Source of the DNA: Coralliovum pocilloporae
GTDB lineage: Bacteria > Pseudomonadota > Alphaproteobacteria > Rhizobiales > Cohaesibacteraceae
Assembly: GCF_030845175.1 (NCBI RefSeq)
Contig: NZ_CP132542.1
Span: forward strand, 2,391,501 to 2,455,500
Length of the DNA stretch: 64,000 nucleotides
Direction of reading: 5' to 3'
Below the pieces are notes generated by a model that was given only the letters and a program-made list of their open reading frames with translations, was not told the DNA's origin and did no database searches. Position numbers and translations under genes: made by a program. The first letter of the stretch is position 1, and every line of letters starts with the position of its first letter. This document shows, piece after piece, positions 37,400 to 44,734 of this stretch.

Positions 37400-38744
37400 A
37401 GGGCGTCTCTACGACCCTCTGGCCTATGATTCATCAGAAGAGGTTGGCAGCTTCTGGCAGGATGATGTGGCAGCACCCCGTCCGGTCTGCCCGACCCTTG
37501 AAGGCGACACAACCGCAGACGTGGTGGTGATAGGAGCAGGCTACACCGGGCTCCATGCAGCACTGCAGCTAGCCAGAGTTCATGATCGCGATGTGGTGGT
37601 GCTTGAAGCGGGCTCTCCCGGTTGGGGAGCCTCGGGCCGCAATGGCGGCTTTTGTTGCATGGGCGGCTCAACGCTGTCGGACAGCCGGATGGCTCGGCAG
37701 TTCGGTGAAAGTGCCTTACACCAGTTTGAGCAGGCGCAGATGGAGGCTGTATCCTTTGTCCGGGGTTTTCTTGACGAGAACCGGATTGATGCGGATACCC
37801 ATTCAAGCGGTGAGTGGCAACTGGCTCACAAGAGGCACCATGTGCCCGGCCTCGAGGCCGAAGCTGAGGCCCTGAAGGCCCGCCACGGGCTCGATGCCCG
37901 CGTTTTCCCGAAAGAAGCCCTGCACGAACTGGGCATGGCCGGACCTGAATTCCACGGCGTGCTGCATGTGCCCGTCGGCTTTGCGTTGCATCCGTTGAAA
38001 TATGCGCTTGGCCTGACAGAAACCGCCCAAAGGGCAGGGGTTCGCATCCATGGGCAATCCGAGGTTCTTGGGCTTGAGCGCGACGGAGAATTTCACCTTG
38101 TGAGAACCGCGCGTGGTTCTGTTCGTGCCCGTCACCTCCTGATTGCCACCAATGGCTATGTATCCGAGGCAACGGTTCCGGCACTGACCGGGGTCACCCT
38201 GCCGGTGATGTCGAACATCATTGTCACACGACCTCTGACAGACAGTGAGAAGAAAGCCCAGGGCTGGTGGTCCGATCAGATGGCCTATGACACCCGTCGC
38301 CTTCTGCATTATTTCCGGCTTCTGCCAGATGGCCGGTTCCTGTTCGGCATGCGGGGCGGAACAGATGCAAGCGGCTATGGCATGGTGCTCAACGAGGTGC
38401 GGATCAGGCGTCATTTCGATCGCATGTTCCCCAAATGGCGAGATGTGGAGCATACGCATTTCTGGGCCGGTCTTGTTGCGATGACCTGGAAACAGGCCCC
38501 TTATCTCGGCCCGGTTGACGGGATGGAGAACAGCTGGGGCGCATTCGCCTATCACGGCAATGGTGTAGCACTTGGAAGCTGGTCCGGCCGGATGATTGCT
38601 GACCAGATTGCCGGTACAGCCTCACCGGATGCGATTCCCGTTGTGATGCGAGCGCCCCCTCAGACTTTCCCCCTGCCAGCCCTGCGCCTTCTGGCCCTCC
38701 GCACAGCTTATCTGGGCTACACGATCCGGGATGAGTGGTTGTAG
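37386..38744 (+). CDS. FAD-dependent oxidoreductase (DAO superfamily) of the phosphonate cluster
   Basis: 452 residues. FAD-binding VVVIGAGYTGLHAALQLARVHDRDVVVLEAGSPGWGASGRNGGFCCMGGS is the DAO/PuuB type. Later marks are LLIATNGYVSEATVPALTGVTLPV, ITVTRPL-like segments and the C-terminal FAYHGNGVALGSWSGRMIADQI. Start 37386 gives MAAVEGRLYDPLAYDS and overlaps the amidase gene by 14 bases, so the two are coupled. FAD oxidoreductases of this type in phosphonate clusters have been reported to oxidise N-methylated or other 2-aminoethylphosphonate derivatives to phosphonoacetaldehyde. The same could apply here. PuuB-type gamma-glutamyl-amine oxidation is the other possibility; a separate PuuB is at 44735. 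Confidence 0.88.
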   Translation: MAAVEGRLYDPLAYDSSEEVGSFWQDDVAAPRPVCPTLEGDTTADVVVIGAGYTGLHAALQLARVHDRDVVVLEAGSPGWGASGRNGGFCCMGGSTLSDSRMARQFGESALHQFEQAQMEAVSFVRGFLDENRIDADTHSSGEWQLAHKRHHVPGLEAEAEALKARHGLDARVFPKEALHELGMAGPEFHGVLHVPVGFALHPLKYALGLTETAQRAGVRIHGQSEVLGLERDGEFHLVRTARGSVRARHLLIATNGYVSEATVPALTGVTLPVMSNIIVTRPLTDSEKKAQGWWSDQMAYDTRRLLHYFRLLPDGRFLFGMRGGTDASGYGMVLNEVRIRRHFDRMFPKWRDVEHTHFWAGLVAMTWKQAPYLGPVDGMENSWGAFAYHGNGVALGSWSGRMIADQIAGTASPDAIPVVMRAPPQTFPLPALRLLALRTAYLGYTIRDEWL

Positions 38745-38773
38745 AAGCGTGGTTCTTTGAAGGTTCTGGCGCT

Positions 38774-40387
38774 CTATTCTGCGGCACTGTGAACTTGGCG
38801 GGCCGTTTCCGGCGTTGCGCCGCTGGCGAGCTGGGCAAGCTGAGCATCCATCCGTTCCACGACGTAAGTGGAGTAGCCACCGAGATGCGCATAGAAGGCC
38901 GTCAGATAAAGGCAGGCTTTCAGGGCTTTAGGTTTGGTGAAAAGCAGATAACCCAACGTCTTCCAGAATTCCTTGCGATAGTCTGGATAATCCCGGTTGA
39001 ACCGTTTCATCAGGCGAACAAACTGTTTGGCATCGTTCTTGAAACAGGATCGGCGAATAACCTTGCCATTTTCACCTGAAAGATTGAGCCTTTTTATGAG
39101 CGCTCGCAGGCGACTGAAATAGGCTTCGGGAGTATAGATACGACGAACGATATTGGCATAGTCCTGAATGATATCTTCCCGCGGGCGAAGGGTTTCAAAA
39201 TTGAGCCCTGCTACACATTGATCGGACCCGTGTTCGCTGCTGTGGATCTCGAAGGCATCAAACAGGCGCCCTTCTGTTTCCAGGCGTCGGGTCAGTTGCG
39301 TGTTGGGCAGGGCGTAAAGCAGTCCCGGCATGGCTACAGGGATTGAGGCATCTTCAATCAGATCGACAATGGGATCTTCAACGGAATGACGCTCCTCATC
39401 AAACCCGACGATAAATCCGGCAACCGCGACGATCCCGGCATCGTAGATGGCCATCAGGCTTTCCGTGATATCCCGGCGGGTATTCTGTTTCTTCTGGGTG
39501 GCGTTGAGGATTTCAGGGTCAGGGCTCTCGATGCCGATAAAGATGATAAAGAAATTGGCATCCCGCATCATCTCAAGAAGCTCGGGGTCGTCTGACAGGT
39601 TCAGCGAAGCCTCGGTTGACAGGAGAAACGGATAGCCGTGATCCTTCTGCCATTGAATCAGGTGCGGCATGAAAGCCTTGATAGCTTTCTTGTTGCCGAT
39701 GAGATTGTCATCGACAAAATCCAGATGCCCGCGAAAACCCATTCTGTAGAGCTGGTCGAGTTCTGCCAGGACCTGGGTCGTGGTCTTTGTGCGTGGTCGA
39801 CGGCCATAGAGTTCGATGATGTCACAGAACTCACATGTGAATGGGCAACCGCGTGAGAACTGGACGCTGATCTTGGCATAATTGCTGAAGCGCAGAAGAT
39901 CGTAACGCGGCAGTGGGGTTGTGGTCACATCAGCTTTGAACTTTTCGTCTTCGAAGTCGCCGGTCCGCTCTCCCCGGTTCCAGGCAGCAATGAAATCCTG
40001 AATGGAGTGTTCTACCTCTCCCAGCACACGGAAATCCGCGTCCTTGTAAACCTGGGGGCTTGAGGTGGCGTCTGGACCACCCACCACCACAGGTACACCA
40101 AGTTTCTTGCAACGCTTGATCAGGGCAAGACAGGTTTCCTGTTGGGGCATCATACCCCCGGTCATCACCATATCGGCGGCACAGATATCCTTGTCATGGA
40201 GCGGGGAGATATTACAGTCAATCAGCCTGACGGACCAATCCTCTGGCAGCATGGCGGCAACTGTTATAAGCCCAAGCGGTGGTGAAGGGTATTTTGCACC
40301 GACGAGACGGCAGCTTCGTGTGTAGCACCAGAACGAGTCTTCGCTCGACTTCGGGTAAACCAGCAGCACTTTCGGTGGCTTCGCCAT
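38774..40387 (-). CDS. B12-binding radical SAM protein of the HpnP-like group
   Basis: 537 residues. A cobalamin-binding-type domain (~6-135) opens KVLLVYPKSSEDSFWCYTRSCRLVGAKYPSPPLGLITVAAMLP, and ADMVMTGGMMPQQ plus VVGGPDATSSPQVYKDADFRVLGEVEH follow. The radical SAM cluster is Cys181, Cys185, Cys188 in RGCPFTCEFCDI; FVDDNLIGNKKAIKAF and FIGIESPDPEILNATQKKQN are core segments. A DUF4070-type C-terminal domain completes it. The N-terminal wording is close to HpnP, the hopanoid C-2 methylase, but no hopanoid genes are in the window, so it may methylate another lipid or metabolite. It lies 30 bases after the FAD oxidoreductase on the opposite strand (convergent). Confidence 0.88.
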   Translation of the reverse strand: MAKPPKVLLVYPKSSEDSFWCYTRSCRLVGAKYPSPPLGLITVAAMLPEDWSVRLIDCNISPLHDKDICAADMVMTGGMMPQQETCLALIKRCKKLGVPVVVGGPDATSSPQVYKDADFRVLGEVEHSIQDFIAAWNRGERTGDFEDEKFKADVTTTPLPRYDLLRFSNYAKISVQFSRGCPFTCEFCDIIELYGRRPRTKTTTQVLAELDQLYRMGFRGHLDFVDDNLIGNKKAIKAFMPHLIQWQKDHGYPFLLSTEASLNLSDDPELLEMMRDANFFIIFIGIESPDPEILNATQKKQNTRRDITESLMAIYDAGIVAVAGFIVGFDEERHSVEDPIVDLIEDASIPVAMPGLLYALPNTQLTRRLETEGRLFDAFEIHSSEHGSDQCVAGLNFETLRPREDIIQDYANIVRRIYTPEAYFSRLRALIKRLNLSGENGKVIRRSCFKNDAKQFVRLMKRFNRDYPDYRKEFWKTLGYLLFTKPKALKACLYLTAFYAHLGGYSTYVVERMDAQLAQLASGATPETARQVHSAAE

Positions 40388-40487
40388 GTTAGCCCCTCTC
40401 CCATTCCCCTCGTGGCAGCCTGATTTTATTATGGTCAGCCAACTTCACCCTAGCAGATACCTTCCAGGGAGTCAGGCGCAGGCGAGA

Positions 40488-41405
40488 TCACGATGTTGAA
40501 AGGGTGCCCGCAATTGCTGCTTCATAGGTTTTGCCGAATTGCAGCCTCAGGAAGTCCATCAGTGCGCGCACGCGACGGGATTGATGTTTGAGGGGCGGGC
40601 AGACGAGTGAGAGCGGGGTCTGCTCCGACCAGTCAGGCAGGACCTCGATCAGGTCACCTCGGGCAATATCCGCTTCCACATAAACATCAGCCAGTCGTGT
40701 GACGCCCAGACCGGCAAGAGCTGCCTGCCGCATGACACGACCACTGATGACCTTGACGCCTTGCTGGACCTTGACCATGTGCCGCTCGTCCCCGCGCGCA
40801 AGGACCCAGTGATCGATGCTGCCATAAATGAGGGGCAGGGTTGCAAGGTCGCTTGGCTCACGGATTGGACCATGCTGTTTGAGAAAGTCCGGGCTGGCTA
40901 CATAGCGGGTGGTGATGGTTTGCAAGGTCCGGGCAATCAGGGTGGAATCGGGCATCCGGCCCATACGCAACACCAGATCATAGCGCTCGGCGATCAGATC
41001 AACGCGGATGCTTGAGAAATCCAGATGAACCACAAGGCCCGGATGCTGCTTCTGAAAGGCGATCAGGAGAGGGGCGATAATATCCTCACCGATCAGGCCG
41101 CCGACCGCATTCATGTGAATGGTGCCTTCCAGCCCTTCCTGTGACTGTACGGCCCAGTCCCGGGCATTTTCCAGCTGTTGCAAAGCCTGTGAACAGCGTT
41201 GGTAATAGCCCTTGCCGATGTCGGTCAGACGCAGTTGCCGGGTGGTCCGGTGAAGCAGTTGCACGCCAAGTTTTTCCTCAAGGTCAGAGACATGCTGGCT
41301 GAGGCTGGTCTTGGACAGACCGGCACTGTCAGCCGCTGCAGTGAAGCTGCCATGCCGGGCGACTTCGATAAAGGCACGGATGGAACGCCAGGAGATATCG
41401 TTCAT
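40488..41405 (-). CDS. LysR-family regulator divergent from an SDR
   Basis: 305 residues. HTH: ISWRSIRAFIEVARHGSFTAAADSAGLSKTSLSQHVSDLEEKLGVQLLHRTTRQLRLTDIGKGYYQRC, with the family 'LHRTTRQLRLTDxG' wing, then an effector domain. The open frame begins at 41414; 41405 (MNDISW) is preferred for family length. It faces the SDR gene across a gap carrying AATCA-TTTC-TGATT. It most likely regulates that SDR. The class is close to the AraC-cut 'CrgA/PtxR-like' LTTRs common beside short-chain dehydrogenases. Confidence 0.9.
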   Translation of the reverse strand: MNDISWRSIRAFIEVARHGSFTAAADSAGLSKTSLSQHVSDLEEKLGVQLLHRTTRQLRLTDIGKGYYQRCSQALQQLENARDWAVQSQEGLEGTIHMNAVGGLIGEDIIAPLLIAFQKQHPGLVVHLDFSSIRVDLIAERYDLVLRMGRMPDSTLIARTLQTITTRYVASPDFLKQHGPIREPSDLATLPLIYGSIDHWVLARGDERHMVKVQQGVKVISGRVMRQAALAGLGVTRLADVYVEADIARGDLIEVLPDWSEQTPLSLVCPPLKHQSRRVRALMDFLRLQFGKTYEAAIAGTLSTS

Positions 41406-41416
41406 TTTATCCAAAC

Positions 41417-41430
41417 AATCATTTCTGATT
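41417..41430. promoter_or_regulatory. Inverted repeat in the LysR-SDR gap
   Basis: AATCA (41417-41421), four-base spacer TTTC, TGATT (41426-41430). It sits just upstream of the LysR start and next to a TATATATA tract, so it is likely to lie over the promoter of one of the two divergent genes. Arms are short, so this is a candidate only. Confidence 0.35.
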
Positions 41431-41530
41431 AGGTATATATATCACCATAATAAACGAGCCTAAAGTCCTTTTAACACAGACAGATGACCAGCGGGATGCC
41501 GTGGTCAAGACGAATGGAAGGACAGCGATT

Positions 41531-42253
41531 ATGAGCAAGAAACTTGTTGTTATCACCGGTGCCAGCTCCGGTATTGGAGCAGCTATGGCGAAACGCTTCA
41601 GCGAGGCCGGGCATCCTCTGCTTCTTGTGGCCCGTCGGGTCGAGAAACTCGAAGCTCTCGGTCTGCCAAACACGCTCTGCCGCCAGGTGGATGTCACCAG
41701 AACCGATGACCTCAGACAGGCCATTCAGGAGGCTGAGGCCAGGTTTGGTCCTGTCGACTGCCTGGTAAACAATGCTGGCGTCATGCTGCTGGGACAGGTG
41801 GACACCCAGGATGCAGAGGAATGGCAGCGCATGTTCGACCTGAACGTGTTGGCCCTGCTCAGAAGCATGCAGATTGTTCTGGCTGATATGAAGGCCCGGA
41901 ACGAGGGGACGATCCTCAATGTAAGCTCTATCGCCGGTAAGAAATCCTTCCCCAATCACGCCGCCTATGTGGGAACGAAATTTGCGGTTTCATCAATTAC
42001 CGAGAATGTCCGGGAAGAAGTGGCCGACACCAATGTGCGGGTTATGTCAATCTGTCCGGGCGCGGTTGAAACCGAACTTCTGGGCCATACAACATCTGAG
42101 GATATTATCAGCGCCTATGAAGACTGGAAAACAGCCATTGGCGGTGCGCTTGTCGCTGACGATATTGCCAGAGCTGCAGCGTTCATGGTGTCCCAGCCAC
42201 AGAATGTAAATATCCGCGAGCTACTGATCACGGCAACACGCCAGCAGCCATAA
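41531..42253 (+). CDS. Short-chain dehydrogenase/reductase
   Basis: 240 residues, classical SDR. Cofactor site VITGASSGIGAAMAKRFSEAG, then DVT, NNAGVM, catalytic Ser in LNVSSIAGKKSFPNHAAYVGTKFAV with YxxxK (Tyr-Val-Gly-Thr-Lys), and SICPGAVETELLGHT. The basic residues after the glycine-rich loop (ARRVEKLE) suit NADPH. The longer frame opens at 41501 with GTG, but ATG 41531 with GGAAGGA upstream is preferred. Substrate unknown. A perfect terminator follows. Confidence 0.95.
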   Translation: MSKKLVVITGASSGIGAAMAKRFSEAGHPLLLVARRVEKLEALGLPNTLCRQVDVTRTDDLRQAIQEAEARFGPVDCLVNNAGVMLLGQVDTQDAEEWQRMFDLNVLALLRSMQIVLADMKARNEGTILNVSSIAGKKSFPNHAAYVGTKFAVSSITENVREEVADTNVRVMSICPGAVETELLGHTTSEDIISAYEDWKTAIGGALVADDIARAAAFMVSQPQNVNIRELLITATRQQP

Positions 42254-42258
42254 GTAAG

Positions 42259-42288
42259 AACGAGCGGGTTCTCAGGAACCCGCTCGTT
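42259..42288. terminator. Bidirectional terminator between the SDR and TPR genes
   Basis: AACGAGCGGGTTC (42259-42271) and GAACCCGCTCGTT (42276-42288), four-base loop TCAG: a perfect 13-bp stem. It separates two convergent genes. T-rich flanks are modest. Confidence 0.88.
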
Positions 42289-42299
42289 AAGGTATCGGA

Positions 42300-43721
42300 T
42301 CAGGCCGCGCGGAGCGTTTCCACCCGGGCTTCGGCACGGGCGGCATTGCTCTTGTCGCCGAGGCCGCGGAAGGCGCGAGCCACATAGGACCAGTTCTGCG
42401 GGCTGGTGGATTTGAGTGCGGTCCGCTCATTGGCAAGACCAAGAGCCAGATCAAACCGCTTGGCACGCAGGGCCGCTTCCAGAAGGGTCCAGCCGATCAC
42501 ATCCCGCTGGGCAAAGCTGCCTCCCAGACGATGGGTCATGTAGCGCACGGGCAGCAGCCGATCGACGCAGGATCCATAATCGCCCTTGTGGAAATCCCGC
42601 ATGGCCAGGCAGAACGGCATGCCGATTTCCCGGCTCATGGCCACATTGGCGTCTGATGCGCTTTCCACATAGCGCTCATTGGCGGTCAGAAGTGCCGTCT
42701 GTGCGTCTGCCCGCTCATCGGACACAAAGGTCATCATGGCGTGTACGTCGTTAAAGGCGTAGAGCGTATCCTGCGCGGCGGGCTCCCACTTGTTGGCGAG
42801 GCGTTTCCAGCGGTCTCCCACATTGACATCCAGCAGTCTTAGCCGCCAAAGAAGAGCGGAGGCATCCAGCTCTTCATATTTATCACCGGATGTATCAGCA
42901 GACGTCAGGTGCTTGTCGTAAATATCCAGCACGCCATCCACATCGCCGATATCCAGATGGAACAGCGCCGTGTGCCACCAGAGGTGATTGGCGAAGTTTG
43001 ATGTGCCCCAGCGATCCACCTGATCGGCCATGAAGCGGATGCCGCCGCCCTGGCGACCTTGCATCTCCATCACATGGCTGACGGCGTGCACCGCATACGG
43101 GTTGTCCGGGCGCAAGGCAAGCGCCTGCCGTCCCATTTCTTCGGCCTGATAGAAGTCGCGGTTTTCCTCAAGACCGAAGGAATAGAACCCAAGGACAAAT
43201 TCATAACCCGGGATGGTTTCGTCCCAGAGATTGAAGACGCGTGCCACCACATCACGCTGGCCGACTACGTCGCCCAGCAGCACGTCGGTGAGGTGAACCA
43301 GCGCCAGTGCAAACAGATCATGCGGATATCGGGTGAGGACTTCTTCCCATTTCTGTACGGCGCCGAAGAAATCGCCATGCAGCCAGCACTGCACTGCGGC
43401 CAGGTGACCAAGCTCACGATCATTGGCGTGTGGTGCCAGACGTTCAGCGGCTTCGGCAGCAGCGACCATTTCGCTGTAGATACGGGTTTCCATGGCCTGG
43501 GTCATCCAGCACGCCTTGAACAGATACCCCATAATGAAGTCCGGATGCGCGTCCAGTGTTGCATTGATCTCGGCGATGGCATCACCGCGGAACGCCAGCG
43601 CATATTCCAGCGCCCGTTCCAGCCCGTCAATGGCATCCTGATGCGATGTGGAGACCGGAACGCCACGACAATCCTTGCGGGATACCGATACAACAGATGA
43701 GGGTCTCGAGCGGTCAGTCAT
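42300..43721 (-). CDS. TTC38-like tetratricopeptide repeat protein
   Basis: 473 residues from ATG at 43721. The longer open frame (to 43907) adds 62 residues of unlikely composition and is not used. The protein is helical throughout, with repeat-like segments such as AIAEINATLDAHPDFIMGYLFKACWM, AVQKWEEVLTRYPHDLFALALVHLTDVLLGD and AEEMGRQALALRPDNPYAVHAVSHVMEMQGRQGGGIRFM. The phrase HAVSHVMEMQGR, the aromatic run ANHLWWHTALFHLDIGD and FNDVHAMMTFV are typical of the TTC38 group. No signal peptide or membrane segment. Function unknown; proteins of the group are probably protein-interaction scaffolds. Gene appears monocistronic. Confidence 0.88.
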   Translation of the reverse strand: MTDRSRPSSVVSVSRKDCRGVPVSTSHQDAIDGLERALEYALAFRGDAIAEINATLDAHPDFIMGYLFKACWMTQAMETRIYSEMVAAAEAAERLAPHANDRELGHLAAVQCWLHGDFFGAVQKWEEVLTRYPHDLFALALVHLTDVLLGDVVGQRDVVARVFNLWDETIPGYEFVLGFYSFGLEENRDFYQAEEMGRQALALRPDNPYAVHAVSHVMEMQGRQGGGIRFMADQVDRWGTSNFANHLWWHTALFHLDIGDVDGVLDIYDKHLTSADTSGDKYEELDASALLWRLRLLDVNVGDRWKRLANKWEPAAQDTLYAFNDVHAMMTFVSDERADAQTALLTANERYVESASDANVAMSREIGMPFCLAMRDFHKGDYGSCVDRLLPVRYMTHRLGGSFAQRDVIGWTLLEAALRAKRFDLALGLANERTALKSTSPQNWSYVARAFRGLGDKSNAARAEARVETLRAA

Positions 43722-43969
43722 TTTTGTCTCCGGCCATACCTGTAACGCGTCATGCTCTGCCTGAAAGTTCTTTCTTGAGGGAATCGCAAGCACGACTTGA
43801 GTGTTGCTCAAATATCTGGCTGCACAATAGGGCGGAAGCACGGCAAGAGCCACAAAACACCAGCAAAATTTTTTGTGATCAGGCGCTGGGTGCAAGCCTG
43901 ATCTCATGACGCCTTGATTGAAAAGTGCGTTTGCTGAGTAGATTAACTTTAAAATTGAAATTTGACATA

Positions 43970-43994
43970 TTAATACAATTTAATATTGTATTAA
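43970..43994. promoter_or_regulatory. AT-rich perfect inverted repeat upstream of a secreted protein gene
   Basis: TTAATACAAT (43970-43979) and ATTGTATTAA (43985-43994) with a five-base spacer TTAAT. TTGACA at 43962-43967 directly before it is a plausible -35 box, so the repeat would cover the promoter. It lies 25 bases before the ATG of the next gene, preceded by GGAGGG. It is therefore a good candidate repressor operator. The regulator is not identified. Confidence 0.6.
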
Positions 43995-44018
43995 ATCTAC
44001 TTTAAATGGAGGGAAACA

Positions 44019-44471
44019 ATGAAACGACTATTGATTGCTTTGTCTGTGCCGCTTCTGGTTCTTGCTGGCGGGGCGCATGCTGCAAATCTCGACAAGCTCA
44101 GCAGGCCGGGCGCGCTTCAGAGTATGGAAGATGGCATGAACAAGAGCATGATCGCCATGCTCTCTCGGGCGCGCAGTTCGATTCAGAAATCTGATGGCAA
44201 GAATATTCTGATGGGCGTCAGCTGTCCCAAGGCTATGCTGGCTCTCGCATCCATTGCCGTCGGTAACGTGGATAAGGAAACCGGGACGCGTCAGTTTCTG
44301 GCTGGCCTCGTCGAAGACCGGGAGGAAATGCTGTCTGACAGGATCAAAGGGCGCAAGGGCCTGAACCTGATGGGCGCAAACATCTCGCTCGACTTTACCC
44401 TCGCTGGTGATGTGTCAGCGGAAGATCTGATTGCCGTGATCGAAACCGGTCAGGACTTTCTGGCGCGATAA
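44019..44471 (+). CDS. Small secreted protein of unknown function
   Basis: 150 residues. A clear signal peptide MKRLLIALSVPLLVLAGGAHA is followed by a mature ~128-residue protein beginning ANLDKLSRPGALQSMED. It has a single cysteine (GVSCPKAMLALASIAVG) and a mixed alpha/beta look, ending AEDLIAVIETGQDFLAR. I do not recognise a family. GGAGGG upstream of ATG is a good ribosome-binding site. It has its own AT-rich promoter with a perfect inverted repeat, so it is probably a regulated monocistronic gene. Exported to the periplasm or beyond. Confidence 0.8.
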   Translation: MKRLLIALSVPLLVLAGGAHAANLDKLSRPGALQSMEDGMNKSMIAMLSRARSSIQKSDGKNILMGVSCPKAMLALASIAVGNVDKETGTRQFLAGLVEDREEMLSDRIKGRKGLNLMGANISLDFTLAGDVSAEDLIAVIETGQDFLAR

Positions 44472-44520
44472 ACTCCCGGCCATCCACAAGTGGGATGATG
44501 CCAGCTTCTATATAAGCCAC

Positions 44521-44550
44521 CCTGGGGCGGAACAAGCTCTCCGCCCCAGG
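44521..44550. repeat. GC-rich hairpin downstream of the secreted protein gene
   Basis: CCTGGGGCGGA (44521-44531) and TCCGCCCCAGG (44540-44550) form a perfect 11-bp stem with an eight-base loop, followed by purine-rich GGAGGGGGAG, not T's. It is 50 bases after the stop. The following 44551-44734 contains further GGCGG / CCGGACAAGCGCAGCGC patterns typical of intergenic repeats, and no gene. Confidence 0.55.
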
Positions 44551-44734
44551 AGGGGGAGAAAGAGGCGGTGCTGCTTTGTCTGCCTCCACAACATCCCCCC
44601 TGCCTCTGCGCCACCCACAAACTGTGATCCCGGACAAGCGCAGCGCAGAGCCGGGAACCAGAGGCGGCAAGTGCTAAGTGCGCGGTACTTCCCGAGTGGA
44701 TATGCTTCAGCCCCGAGGGCAGGCGCAGATGGTT

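Noticed and set aside
43722..43907. 62-codon N-terminal extension of the TPR protein frame
   Set aside because: Composition is unlike the rest of the protein, and the ATG at 43721 gives the expected family length.
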